Source: Deltaproteobacteria bacterium
GTDB lineage: Bacteria; Desulfobacterota; Desulfobacteria; Desulfobacterales; UBA11574
Assembly: GCA_019313505.1 (NCBI GenBank)
Contig: JAFDBA010000015.1
Coordinates: 1-19,780 of the forward strand
Length of the DNA: 19,780 nt
Direction of reading: 5' to 3'
Shown piece by piece: positions 6,680 to 13,454 of the stretch (within the stretch, counting starts at the first letter, position 1; the number at the start of each line of letters is the position of its first letter). The position numbers and the translations under genes were made by a program. The notes below the pieces were generated by a model, which did not search any database, was not told where the DNA came from, and saw only the letters and a program-made list of their open reading frames with translations.

Positions 6680-6835
6680 TTATGACTGTTGTGAAGTTCT
6701 CGGCTTTAACCTTCTATCGAGCCCACTTCTTCGTTCCTTGCCGGATCTGCGCTCCGGTATATGCGAAGTGTAAGTAAATTCCCGCCTGTCAGTTCCTGAG
6801 CGGCGGCCTCTATTATCGTGTAGTATGCTGGTCAT
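6680..6835 (-). CDS. 51-residue Arg-rich miniature protein (RRSG/DRR motifs)
   Basis: A short reading frame, ATG at 6835 to TAA at 6680. The product has three arginine-pair boxes: GRRSGTDRRE (residues 10-19), PERRSGKERR (27-36) and SGLDRR (37-42). Box order and spacing match the C-terminal half of the neighbouring 74-residue protein. An intrinsic terminator lies 27 bases downstream on the same strand. No clear Shine-Dalgarno sequence precedes the ATG. A 14-codon frame (MDEKKSLNSQTSLL) ends in a TGA overlapping this ATG, so translation could be coupled, or one frameshift could join the two. Function is unknown. Confidence 0.55.
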   Translation of the reverse strand: MTSILHDNRGRRSGTDRREFTYTSHIPERRSGKERRSGLDRRLKPRTSQQS

Positions 6836-7328
6836 AGTAAAGAAGTCTGGCTATTCAAAGATTTTTTTTCGTCCATGTAATGCAAGGCCTATGAGTCCAG
6901 ATCCCAAAAAAAATCATGGTTGCTGGTGCCTGTCTTATGGTTTTGCTTATCTTCTATGTGTTGACTTGGCCTATTGTAATTTAATATATGCAAATACTAT
7001 GCAGAACCAAATATTTTTTTTACCTCTTTAAATTTCAATTAGTTAGCTTAAATAGGAAAAATCTTGACCTAATATTGTGAAATAAACACTATAATTTTTA
7101 TTACAAGTTTTACATATTGAGTAGTTCAGGTAACACCTGGGCAAATTGGGGAAATGCCTAAAATCTGCACCCGTAATTTGCACGCCTTGAATTTGAAATT
7201 TTTACGAAACCGTCTAAATCGGACTTTTTACGAGTTCATCAAATTTGAGTCTGACCCCAGAGAAATAGGCTACGCATTTCACGGGGCAGGCGCAGATATT
7301 GGCGGAAAAGACAGTTTTTGTTCAGGCA
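6836..7328. other. AT-rich intergenic stretch without a supported gene
   Basis: About 490 bases separate the 51-residue gene from the Smr gene. Several short frames exist on the plus strand (for example 6825-7031 and 7154-7345), but they lack ribosome sites and family resemblance. A TTGACC at 7065-7070 and a TATAAT at 7091-7096 are 20 bases apart, too far for a confident promoter. The only organised structure is the double repeat end at 7199-7240. Confidence 0.6.
7199..7242 (+). repeat. Tandem pair of family-2 repeat ends, copy 1
   Basis: TTTTTACGAAACCGTC (7199-7214), spacer TAAATCG, then GACTTTTTACGAGTTCATC (7222-7240), both in the same direction. The 44-bp module recurs at 11922-11965 with only two differences. 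Each half resembles the right end of the 95-bp foldback element at 6080-6174. Confidence 0.8.
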
Positions 7329-7601
7329 CTATTTATGCTTCTTGAGTTCCACCAGGGTAGCGCCCCAGCCCCCGGCTTCCGGGGGCGCATCTTGGAAAGA
7401 TTTTACCATTAGATTCTTTTTTAAAAGCCCTTGAACTCGCCTTTTCAAAATTCCCCGGCCCTTTCCATGAACAATTCTCACCGAGCAGATACCTTCATTA
7501 ATGCAAGCTTCAAAGTAATCAACAAGAAGATCAGGTATATCTTTGGGTTTAAAGGTATGAAGATCTAAAAAATCTTCTATCGGCATTTCTACTGGTTGCA
7601 C
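7329..7601 (-). CDS. Small Smr-domain protein
   Basis: A 90-residue protein that is essentially a single Smr domain, the small MutS-related fold with nicking or RNA-cleaving activity in several families. Family signatures are LDLHTF (residues 12-17), the VRIVHGKGRGILKRRV block (about 41-56) and the C-terminal GGWGATLVEL (77-86). There is no MutS2 ATPase part; such stand-alone Smr proteins are common in Deltaproteobacteria. The start used here is GTG at 7601, after a distant GGGAG. The frame stays open for about nine codons upstream with plausible protein-like sequence (KGEPFYVQ), but no ATG is available there. A family-2 repeat end (7601-7640) abuts the start, so the 5' end may have been remodelled by that repeat. 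Confidence 0.88.
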   Translation of the reverse strand: MQPVEMPIEDFLDLHTFKPKDIPDLLVDYFEACINEGICSVRIVHGKGRGILKRRVQGLLKKNLMVKSFQDAPPEAGGWGATLVELKKHK

Positions 7602-7640
7602 GTAAAAAGGCTCTCCCTTCGAACTTTTACGAATTCATTA
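7601..7640. repeat. Degenerate family-2 repeat at the Smr start
   Basis: CGTAAAAAG (7601-7609) and CTTTTACG (7624-7631) form a short inverted repeat of the same type as the 95-bp element, followed by AATTCATTAATC, which resembles the GAGTTCATC end seen at 7231-7240. It covers the ribosome-binding region of the Smr gene. Confidence 0.5.
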
Positions 7641-7765
7641 ATCTTGAAAATATTGTATATGATGCTATAATACCCTCAATACTTTTATGATAAATGAACC
7701 TTGAACCTATCTTGTATCATATATCCGGTATCTTTTCATCAAAATAACAACATGGAGTTGTTTAA

Positions 7766-8371
7766 ATGATTAAATTTTTCGTGCTACCTGTTTTCGCCTA
7801 TCTGCTTGGCTCCATCCCCTGGGGTATTGTTTTGACCCGGCTGTTTACTTCTGTAGATATCCGGTGTGAGGGGAGCGGAAACATCGGTGCGACCAATGTT
7901 GGTCGCATCGCAGGACCGACTCTTGGAGTTATGACACTTATTGGGGACATGCTTAAAGGAGCTATTCCGGTATGGATTGCGGTAGTACTGGCAACTTCGA
8001 ACAGCTTGTGGGGTGAAATTTGCATTTCCCTTGTGGCGCTGGCTGCTTTTTCAGGTCACCTTTATCCTGTTTACATGAGGTTTAAAAAAGGAGGCAAAGG
8101 GGTTGCAACTGCGGCAGGGTGTTTTGCTGTAATTTCACCAGCGGCATTTATGGTTGTGATTCTGGTTTTTATCATGTTTGTTTGCTGGTTCAATCGTGTC
8201 GCGGTTGCATCACTTGCCGCCGCCGCCGTTCTACCCGTTGCTGTTTGGAAGGCAACCGGATCCGGTGTCTTGACAGGATGCGCTGTTGTAACAGCGATAT
8301 TAATCTATTTTCGCCATATGGATAATATCAAAAGACTTCTTAATGGTATGGAACCTGTAATTTGGAAATAG
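7766..8371 (+). CDS. plsY: Acyl-phosphate:glycerol-3-phosphate acyltransferase
   Basis: PlsY is an inner-membrane enzyme that transfers an acyl group from acyl-phosphate to glycerol-3-phosphate, the first step of phospholipid synthesis in most bacteria. The 201-residue protein has about five hydrophobic segments. All three conserved loops are present: GSGNIGATNVGR (36-47), GDMLKGAIPV (60-69) and GHLYPVYMRFKKGGKGVAT (97-115). Length is normal. GGAG lies 8 bases before the ATG. It is divergent from the Smr gene and convergent with the reductase gene at 8403. No terminator is evident in the short gap after it. Confidence 0.97.
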   Translation: MIKFFVLPVFAYLLGSIPWGIVLTRLFTSVDIRCEGSGNIGATNVGRIAGPTLGVMTLIGDMLKGAIPVWIAVVLATSNSLWGEICISLVALAAFSGHLYPVYMRFKKGGKGVATAAGCFAVISPAAFMVVILVFIMFVCWFNRVAVASLAAAAVLPVAVWKATGSGVLTGCAVVTAILIYFRHMDNIKRLLNGMEPVIWK

Positions 8372-8402
8372 ACAGATTGATAAGTTAATAAGTCGATTTT
8401 CG

Positions 8403-10094
8403 TTACGGGATATCTTTGAATTGTTTTACCGCTGTGTAAGTCAAGTATCCTCCGGAAATATTCCGCACCTTAAAACCGTGCAGGTCAAGCATACGTGCTG
8501 CAAAATAAGAACGTTGCCCTTCATAACAGTATGTCCATATTTCACGATTGCGGGGAAGTTCCGACATCCTCTTTCTAAGAACGCCAAGATGGATATTGAC
8601 AGCATTTTTTATGTGACCTCTTTTAAATTCATGAGGTTCACGAACGTCAAGAATATATGCATTCGATTCAGCAAGATCCTCCCAATGGGCAACTCTGGAA
8701 TAACCGCGTAACACATTAGATGCTATCATACCCGCAATGTTAATCGGGTCGTTTGGCGAACCGTACTGAGGTGCATAACATAATTCTGCTTCCTCAAGAT
8801 CGAATACGGTTCCGTTATGCTGGATAGTCATTGCAATAGCATCGATCCTTTTTTCTACACCTTCCCTGCCGACAGCCTGGGCGCCAAGGATTCGTCCGGT
8901 TTTTGTTGAAAAGATCAATTTAATGGTTATAAGCTTTGCGCCGGGATAATAGCTGGCATGGTGACCAGGGTGAAAATATATCTTTTCGTATGGTTCGCCG
9001 TTGCCATGATCCAATAGTTGTTTTAAAGTTTTTTCGGTTATGCCGGTAGAGGCTATTGTCAGGCCGAGTACACCGCAGACAGATGTAGTCTGCGCTCCGC
9101 GAAAACTGGGAGGTTTCAAGGTATTACTCCCCATGATGATGTCCGCAACTATTCTGCCCTGGCGGCTGGCAGGACCTGCAAGTGGAATAAGGCCTTGAGT
9201 ACCGGTAACAAAGTTTTTTACTTCAACGGCATCGCCCACAGCGAAGATACTTTTATCACTGGTTTGCATCTGATCATCAACAAGGATCCCGCCCAGATCA
9301 CCGATAGCAATGCCTGACGCTTTTGCAAGTTCAACTTCCGGACGGACACCCATGGCAAGAATTACTATATCCGCTACAACGATTTGGCCGGACTCGAGAA
9401 TCACTTCAATAGTACTGGTATTTGTATATCTGAATCCGACTACAGGGCTGCCTAAATAAAGCGATATATCTTCGATTTTCAGGTGGCCTTGGATAAATGT
9501 AGTAATTTCAGGATCCAGGGCAGGCATAACCTGTGGCAGCATTTCAATTATGGTGACATCAATATCCTGTATCTTTAGGTTTTCGGTCATCTCCAACCCG
9601 ATAAACCCACCGCCGACAACCGCCGCTTTTTTCACCTTTTTTGTTTTTATCCAATCTATAATTGCGCGCATATCCGGAATGGTTCTCAATGTAAAGATCC
9701 CCGGAAGATCTATGCCGTCAAGTCTCGGTTTTAAAGGTGACGCTCCGGGTGAAAGGACGAGGGTGTCGTAGCTTTCTTTATACACCTTGCCGGATTTTAG
9801 GTTTTCGACTTCTATCTCTTTATTTTTACGGTTAATATACCGAACATTATTTTCTGTTCTGACATCGATATTGAAACGTTTTTTGAACAGCTCGGGTGAG
9901 GCAATAATAAGTGATTGTTCTCTTGGGATAACTTTTCCAACGTGATAGGGGAGACCGCAATTGGCAAAAGATACATAAGGTCCGCGTTCAAATATGATAA
10001 TCTCAGTATCTTCGCAAAGCCTTCGAGCTCTGGCGGCGCATGACGCACCACCGGCAACGCCTCCTACGATAAGCAACTTTTTTTTGATCGTCAT
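8403..10094 (-). CDS. CoA-disulfide/persulfide reductase (FAD) with C-terminal rhodanese domain
   Basis: A flavoprotein of the CoA-disulfide reductase / NADH-dependent persulfide reductase group, which reduces CoA disulfides or persulfides with NAD(P)H. The FAD site is IVGGVAGGASCAARARRL (9-26), the redox cysteine is C46 in SFANCGLP, and the NAD(P) site is AVVGGGFIGLEM (158-169). The second FAD box is FAVGDAVEV (284-292), and the dimerisation-domain signature ELCYAPQYGSPNDPIN is at 437-452. A rhodanese domain follows (about 470-563) with its active Cys at 523 in YCYEGQRS, suggesting sulfane-sulfur handling. The frame is open up to 10301, but the true start is the ATG at 10094. It has GGAG 8 bases upstream and leads straight into the FAD motif, giving 563 residues. 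The extra upstream frame overlaps the IspH-UbiA gene, which ends 58 bases before this start, so the two are likely co-transcribed. Confidence 0.93.
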   Translation of the reverse strand: MTIKKKLLIVGGVAGGASCAARARRLCEDTEIIIFERGPYVSFANCGLPYHVGKVIPREQSLIIASPELFKKRFNIDVRTENNVRYINRKNKEIEVENLKSGKVYKESYDTLVLSPGASPLKPRLDGIDLPGIFTLRTIPDMRAIIDWIKTKKVKKAAVVGGGFIGLEMTENLKIQDIDVTIIEMLPQVMPALDPEITTFIQGHLKIEDISLYLGSPVVGFRYTNTSTIEVILESGQIVVADIVILAMGVRPEVELAKASGIAIGDLGGILVDDQMQTSDKSIFAVGDAVEVKNFVTGTQGLIPLAGPASRQGRIVADIIMGSNTLKPPSFRGAQTTSVCGVLGLTIASTGITEKTLKQLLDHGNGEPYEKIYFHPGHHASYYPGAKLITIKLIFSTKTGRILGAQAVGREGVEKRIDAIAMTIQHNGTVFDLEEAELCYAPQYGSPNDPINIAGMIASNVLRGYSRVAHWEDLAESNAYILDVREPHEFKRGHIKNAVNIHLGVLRKRMSELPRNREIWTYCYEGQRSYFAARMLDLHGFKVRNISGGYLTYTAVKQFKDIP

Positions 10095-10152
10095 TTCATT
10101 ATCTCCAAGCCAAAGAAAATATAGTCGGAAAAATCCTTCATGAAAAATCGGG

Positions 10153-11880
10153 TTACAACAGAGACCAGATAAGCGTAACAATACCTGCCGCAACAAAGTT
10201 AGTTTCAACCAGAAACTCCAGCCTTGTGCCGGGAAGCATATAGCCCCGTTCATGGGCTGAAAGGACAATAAAAATAAAAATAGGACAGATTGTAAGTGCA
10301 AATCCAGGAATTGAAATAAAATGAAATGTGCTGGATAGAAGCAAAATACCGATATTTATTATAAGGATGGTTTTTAAAAGGCGCAGGGCCCGCTTTTCCC
10401 CCATTAATATGGGGATTGTTTCTTTCCCCACAATACGGTCTCCCTGCATGTCAAGAATATCAAAAAATGCGGTTCTCACAAAGACAAGGCTTACGGACCA
10501 TAAAAATGCCAATACTGTGCTCAGACCAATATTCTTTGATACAGACAAGGGAGGCAATACCGCGGTAACGATTCCCCATGCCATTGCAATCAGAATGGTC
10601 TTTGATCCCGGGATGTCCCTTATTCTCCGGTATTTGCCGTGAAAATAACGTTCTGGCAGAAGTCTCAAATTGTAAGACAGGCCCATTATGCTCATAACAA
10701 CAAGAATCAAAAAAGAAACGGGTCCCATTAAATAGGCAGTCATCAATCCGGCACCGCCTGCGAAGAGAGCAAGAAGCACAAGCAGGACTTTTTTTTTGTT
10801 ATAAAAAGAGTACCTGTCAGGATCATTGTATTGGTCTGCCTTTGTACCTGTCAGGTTGTTTAGAATATGCATGGACTGGACATAAAGCATGGCCATGAGG
10901 ACATTGGGCAAATAGTTGGTAATCTCCTGGAGTTTTGTGCATGCATAGCACAGGCATCCGGCTCCGATAGCCACGTAGATGTTTGTGAGAAGGAGTGTGC
11001 GCTGGATTGCAAAAATGATGCTGCGCCAGCTTTTTTCCTTTTTAAAAGGAATGGCTTCCAGAGTTCTATAAATCCTTTTTATTAGCCAGTTAGGGGTGGA
11101 CGCGCCGGCTGTTATTCCTATGTGTTGGAGTGAAGAAAGTGCGTCTAAATCGAGCTCGGATTCTGTTTCAACGTGATATGTAGGTTTGCCGGTTTGTTTT
11201 GCGATTTCGGCAAGCCGCTGGGTATTCCCGCTGTTATGGCCTCCCACTACAATGACGGCATCTACTGAATTGGCCAGTTGATGGACCTCAGCCTGACGTC
11301 TGGCTGTTGAATCACAGATAGTATCAAAGATCTTATAATGGGGAAATTTTTGGATAGCCCAGTTTTTTACTTTTTCAAAGAAAACCGTGTTCTGTGTGGT
11401 TTGTGCAACAATGATAGCCCGGTCAAAGGGTGGTAGGGAATCAAGGTCGTTTAGATTGTCGACAGCATACCCTTTTTCCCCTGCGTAACCGAGCAGGCCG
11501 ATGACCTCCGGGTGATCCTTGTCGCCGATAATGATGGATGCATAATCTTGTTTTGTATGTTTCCGGATGATGGTCTGGACTTTGATAACACGCGGGCATG
11601 TGGAATCAATAATCTTAAAACCTGCCTTTTTAAGATTTTCCTTGGTTTCAGGAGGAACGCCGTGGGCTCTGATCAGGACTGTACCGGATCCGTGGTCCGG
11701 AATATTATTTAAGACAGATATCCCTTTTTCTTCCAAAAGGTTCAGGACCTGGGGATTGTGTATAAGAGGTCCACAAGTGCAGATGGGATTTTCGTGTTTG
11801 CTCGGTGCATCCAAGACCATTTCAACAGCTCTGCGTACTCCCATGCAGAAACCGGCGGTCTTAGCTAAAAGTATTTTCAT
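10153..11880 (-). CDS. ispH: IspH (HMBPP reductase) fused to a UbiA-family prenyltransferase
   Basis: Residues 1-280 are a complete IspH, the 4Fe-4S enzyme that makes IPP and DMAPP from HMBPP. The three cluster cysteines are C12 (GFCMGVRRAV), C95 (STCPRVIKVQ) and C189 (ICDSTARRQ). H41, H71-H73 region (IRAHGVPP), H123/E125 (DHPEV), GGHNSGNTQRL (213-223) and AGAS (258-261) are all in place. Residues ~285-575 are a polytopic membrane domain of the UbiA superfamily. Its two Asp-rich motifs are NNLTGTKADQYND (341-353) and DILDMQGD (474-481, followed by RIVGKETIP), and seven or more hydrophobic segments are visible. IspH normally ends near 280-310 residues, so this is a genuine fusion without a stop or frameshift. 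The prenyl acceptor is unknown. No clear Shine-Dalgarno site precedes the ATG at 11880; a 12-bp palindrome (11883-11894) and a repeat lie directly upstream. The reductase gene follows 58 bases downstream. Confidence 0.93.
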   Translation of the reverse strand: MKILLAKTAGFCMGVRRAVEMVLDAPSKHENPICTCGPLIHNPQVLNLLEEKGISVLNNIPDHGSGTVLIRAHGVPPETKENLKKAGFKIIDSTCPRVIKVQTIIRKHTKQDYASIIIGDKDHPEVIGLLGYAGEKGYAVDNLNDLDSLPPFDRAIIVAQTTQNTVFFEKVKNWAIQKFPHYKIFDTICDSTARRQAEVHQLANSVDAVIVVGGHNSGNTQRLAEIAKQTGKPTYHVETESELDLDALSSLQHIGITAGASTPNWLIKRIYRTLEAIPFKKEKSWRSIIFAIQRTLLLTNIYVAIGAGCLCYACTKLQEITNYLPNVLMAMLYVQSMHILNNLTGTKADQYNDPDRYSFYNKKKVLLVLLALFAGGAGLMTAYLMGPVSFLILVVMSIMGLSYNLRLLPERYFHGKYRRIRDIPGSKTILIAMAWGIVTAVLPPLSVSKNIGLSTVLAFLWSVSLVFVRTAFFDILDMQGDRIVGKETIPILMGEKRALRLLKTILIINIGILLLSSTFHFISIPGFALTICPIFIFIVLSAHERGYMLPGTRLEFLVETNFVAAGIVTLIWSLL

Positions 11881-11921
11881 CTATACCATGGTATTTGTAC
11901 AAAATTCCTTAGCTGTTGAAC

Positions 11922-11965
11922 TTTTTACGAAACCATCTAAATCGGACTTTTTACGAGTTTATCAA
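11922..11965 (+). repeat. Tandem pair of family-2 repeat ends, copy 2
   Basis: The same 44-bp module as at 7199-7242, with two substitutions: TTTTTACGAAACCATC, spacer TAAATCG, then GACTTTTTACGAGTTTATC. It lies 42 bases upstream of the ispH-ubiA start codon, so it may carry or displace that gene's promoter. Confidence 0.8.
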
Positions 11966-11982
11966 GATCAAGGCATGCGAAA

Positions 11983-12024
11983 AAAATAACTGCCCCAGTA
12001 CGATCTGCCGGACCTACGGGGCAG
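11983..12024 (-). terminator. Terminator after the CooT-like gene
   Basis: On the minus strand CTGCCCC (12024-12018) pairs with GGGGCAG (11996-11990). The stem is extended by GTA/TAC with one bulged base and is followed by TTATTTTTTT. It closes the parA-parB-NYN-DUF3842-CooT run and separates it from ispH-ubiA. Confidence 0.75.
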
Positions 12025-12112
12025 GCAGCCATATAGTTGATATTCCGAAGATTATTTTTTGAGCATAACGCAGAGATTGGGCAAAATAACCATTTATGGA
12101 TGGACGATAGTT

Positions 12113-12298
12113 CTATTCTTTAAGAAATATATTGTGGTCCACAAGAGCCAGTGAATGGATATGAGCTTCAATGAATTTCTGATCTCCAAATATACTCACA
12201 AGTCTAATGCCGTCACCTTCGGGTTCAACCGTATCAACAGCCTCCATAATTAGTTTTTTTTCATTTCCTTGAATCAGGTATGCATTTGCTTCACACAT
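12113..12298 (-). CDS. CooT-like small protein (putative nickel-binding family)
   Basis: A 61-residue protein beginning MCEANAYL. The family is named after CooT of the carbon monoxide dehydrogenase system, a small Sm-like protein that binds Ni(II) through Cys2 of an N-terminal MC motif. C2 is present here, as are the family block DGIRLVSIFGDQKFIEAHI (29-47) and the closing ALVDHNIFLKE. No CODH gene is in the window, so the role here may be different. AAGGAAGAG lies about 5 bases before the ATG. A DUF3842 gene lies 78 bases upstream, with a repeat end between them, and a terminator follows. The family assignment rests on overall resemblance and the MC start. Confidence 0.8.
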   Translation of the reverse strand: MCEANAYLIQGNEKKLIMEAVDTVEPEGDGIRLVSIFGDQKFIEAHIHSLALVDHNIFLKE

Positions 12299-12326
12299 AG
12301 TATCTCTTCCTTTGCTATCAAAATTT

Positions 12327-12350
12327 GATTTTTTACGAGACCGTCAAACT
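12327..12350 (+). repeat. Solo family-2 repeat end
   Basis: TTTTTTACGAGACCGTCAAAC reproduces the right end of the 95-bp foldback element (6160-6177) with no partner arm. It sits in the 78-base gap between the DUF3842 and CooT-like genes, so it is probably transcribed with them. Confidence 0.65.
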
Positions 12351-12376
12351 TTAATCACTTTTCCGTTTTATCCGGA

Positions 12377-12826
12377 TTAGGGTGGCTCAAAAAAGTCTTT
12401 TAAATTTTCCTGAATAAGGGCCTCAATAAGATGTGGAAGGGGAATTGGAGCTACCCCTACAATTTCAACATTTTCTTGGGAAAGTGGTATTAGCAGTTTT
12501 TTTGCCGGACTGCTTGCCACGGCCTCTGCTATTTTCGGAGTAACCTCTCCCATCATGGAATGAGCCATTATAATCGCCACCGTACCAATAATAATATCAA
12601 CCTTTCCAGCGATCTGAACAATTGCATTTTCTCCAGAAGCACCACGATTGGCTCTTGCCTTCAGCATCTGAGCCGTGGCAATTGCATTGGTACCCAGTGC
12701 GATTATTTCGACGGTTTCCCCAAACAAATCTTTGAGTTTTTTAATTACCGTGCTTCCGATACCACCGCCCTGTCCGTCTATTATGCAGATACGCTGTGGG
12801 CCTGTTTTTTTGTTTGTTTTATTCAT
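12377..12826 (-). CDS. DUF3842 family protein
   Basis: A 149-residue soluble protein. It opens with a nucleotide-binding-like glycine-rich loop IDGQGGGIGS (residues 16-25). The blocks EIIALGTNAIATAQMLKARA, GASGENAIVQIAGKVDIIIG, GEVTPKIAEAVASSPAKKLL and EIVGVAPIPLPHLIEA follow, the pattern of the DUF3842 family. The biochemical role is not established; the N-terminus looks like a Rossmann-type P-loop. The start at 12826 lacks a strong ribosome site, so translation may depend on the upstream gene. It lies 94 bases after the NYN gene and before the CooT-like gene, in a co-directional run that starts with parA. Confidence 0.8.
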   Translation of the reverse strand: MNKTNKKTGPQRICIIDGQGGGIGSTVIKKLKDLFGETVEIIALGTNAIATAQMLKARANRGASGENAIVQIAGKVDIIIGTVAIIMAHSMMGEVTPKIAEAVASSPAKKLLIPLSQENVEIVGVAPIPLPHLIEALIQENLKDFFEPP

Positions 12827-12920
12827 GCTTTAAAATATCTGAACTTTAGTTAAAAAATATTGAGGATCGTTGCGTGAATACCAGATAATGATAACTTCGT
12901 CAATGAAAACGACATCCTGT

Positions 12921-13442
12921 CTAAAGCTTTTTAATTTTGATCCTGTTACGTCGTTTTCTTTTTGAAAGCCGTCTGCTTGGGCCTTTCTTTTTTGTTGTGG
13001 GGGTCCATCCGCCCTGGTCTTGGCTTTCAAGTCCCTTTGTATCCATATAAACAGCCATTGTAATTTTTTCTTCAAACGCAGAAGAGCTTATGGTGGCCGC
13101 TCCCATGGAAGCGGCAAAATTGACAATATCCAGGTCGGAGCTAACGACCAAGGCCTTTTCTCTTTCTCTTGCCGCCATCCTTTTAATCACGGTATCGGCA
13201 GTCTCTCCATTGCGGGAAAATTTAACCTTGATCCCTTTTATCTGGTCTTTTTGCAGTGCAAAGGGAGATGCATTGGTACCATCAAAAACCACCGTAATTT
13301 TGTGGCGTTTTATTCTTTTGTATGTTGCAAGAGTGTCGAGGAGGGCTTCCCTTCCGAGTTGAATATCCTGTTGATCAAAGGTGCTTAGCGAGCTGGAACG
13401 GCGAATAAGATTGTAGCCATCGATTATGATATGAATAGACAT
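12921..13442 (-). CDS. NYN (YacP/PIN-like) ribonuclease domain protein
   Basis: A 173-residue protein of the YacP-type NYN family, PIN-fold nucleases that in Bacillus (Rae1) cleave mRNA on the ribosome. The acidic metal-binding residues are visible: D8 in IIIDGYNLI, D54 in VVFDGT, D83 in ETADTVIKRM, and D103/D105 in VSSDLDI. The last ~35 residues (from about 139) are a basic tail rich in Lys and Arg, suited to RNA contact. The start lies 12 bases after the parB stop, so it is very likely in the same operon. No strong Shine-Dalgarno sequence is seen, consistent with translational coupling to parB. Confidence 0.88.
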   Translation of the reverse strand: MSIHIIIDGYNLIRRSSSLSTFDQQDIQLGREALLDTLATYKRIKRHKITVVFDGTNASPFALQKDQIKGIKVKFSRNGETADTVIKRMAAREREKALVVSSDLDIVNFAASMGAATISSSAFEEKITMAVYMDTKGLESQDQGGWTPTTKKKGPSRRLSKRKRRNRIKIKKL

Positions 13443-13454
13443 GAACTTAACTTG

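Noticed and set aside
6825..7031. Plus-strand frame of 68 codons, and an overlapping short frame encoding a hydrophobic peptide (MVAGACLMVLLIFYVLTWPI) ending near 6984
   Set aside because: The long frame has no ribosome site and unusual Cys/Tyr content. The 22-residue hydrophobic peptide is membrane-like but too short, and lacks a start signal, to claim as a gene.
7065..7096. TTGACC and TATAAT on the plus strand as a promoter
   Set aside because: The spacing is 20 bases and no plus-strand gene follows for about 670 bases.
7154..7345. Plus-strand frame of 63 codons across the repeat module
   Set aside because: It is a translation of the 44-bp repeat and overlaps the Smr stop; no protein-like pattern.
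11160..11180. TGTTTCAACGTGATA as a parS site
   Set aside because: It has an extra base in the centre, breaks the palindrome and lies inside the ispH coding sequence.
12830..13075. Minus-strand 81-codon frame overlapping the NYN gene
   Set aside because: Alternative frame of the basic tail of the NYN protein; the NYN frame has the family motifs.
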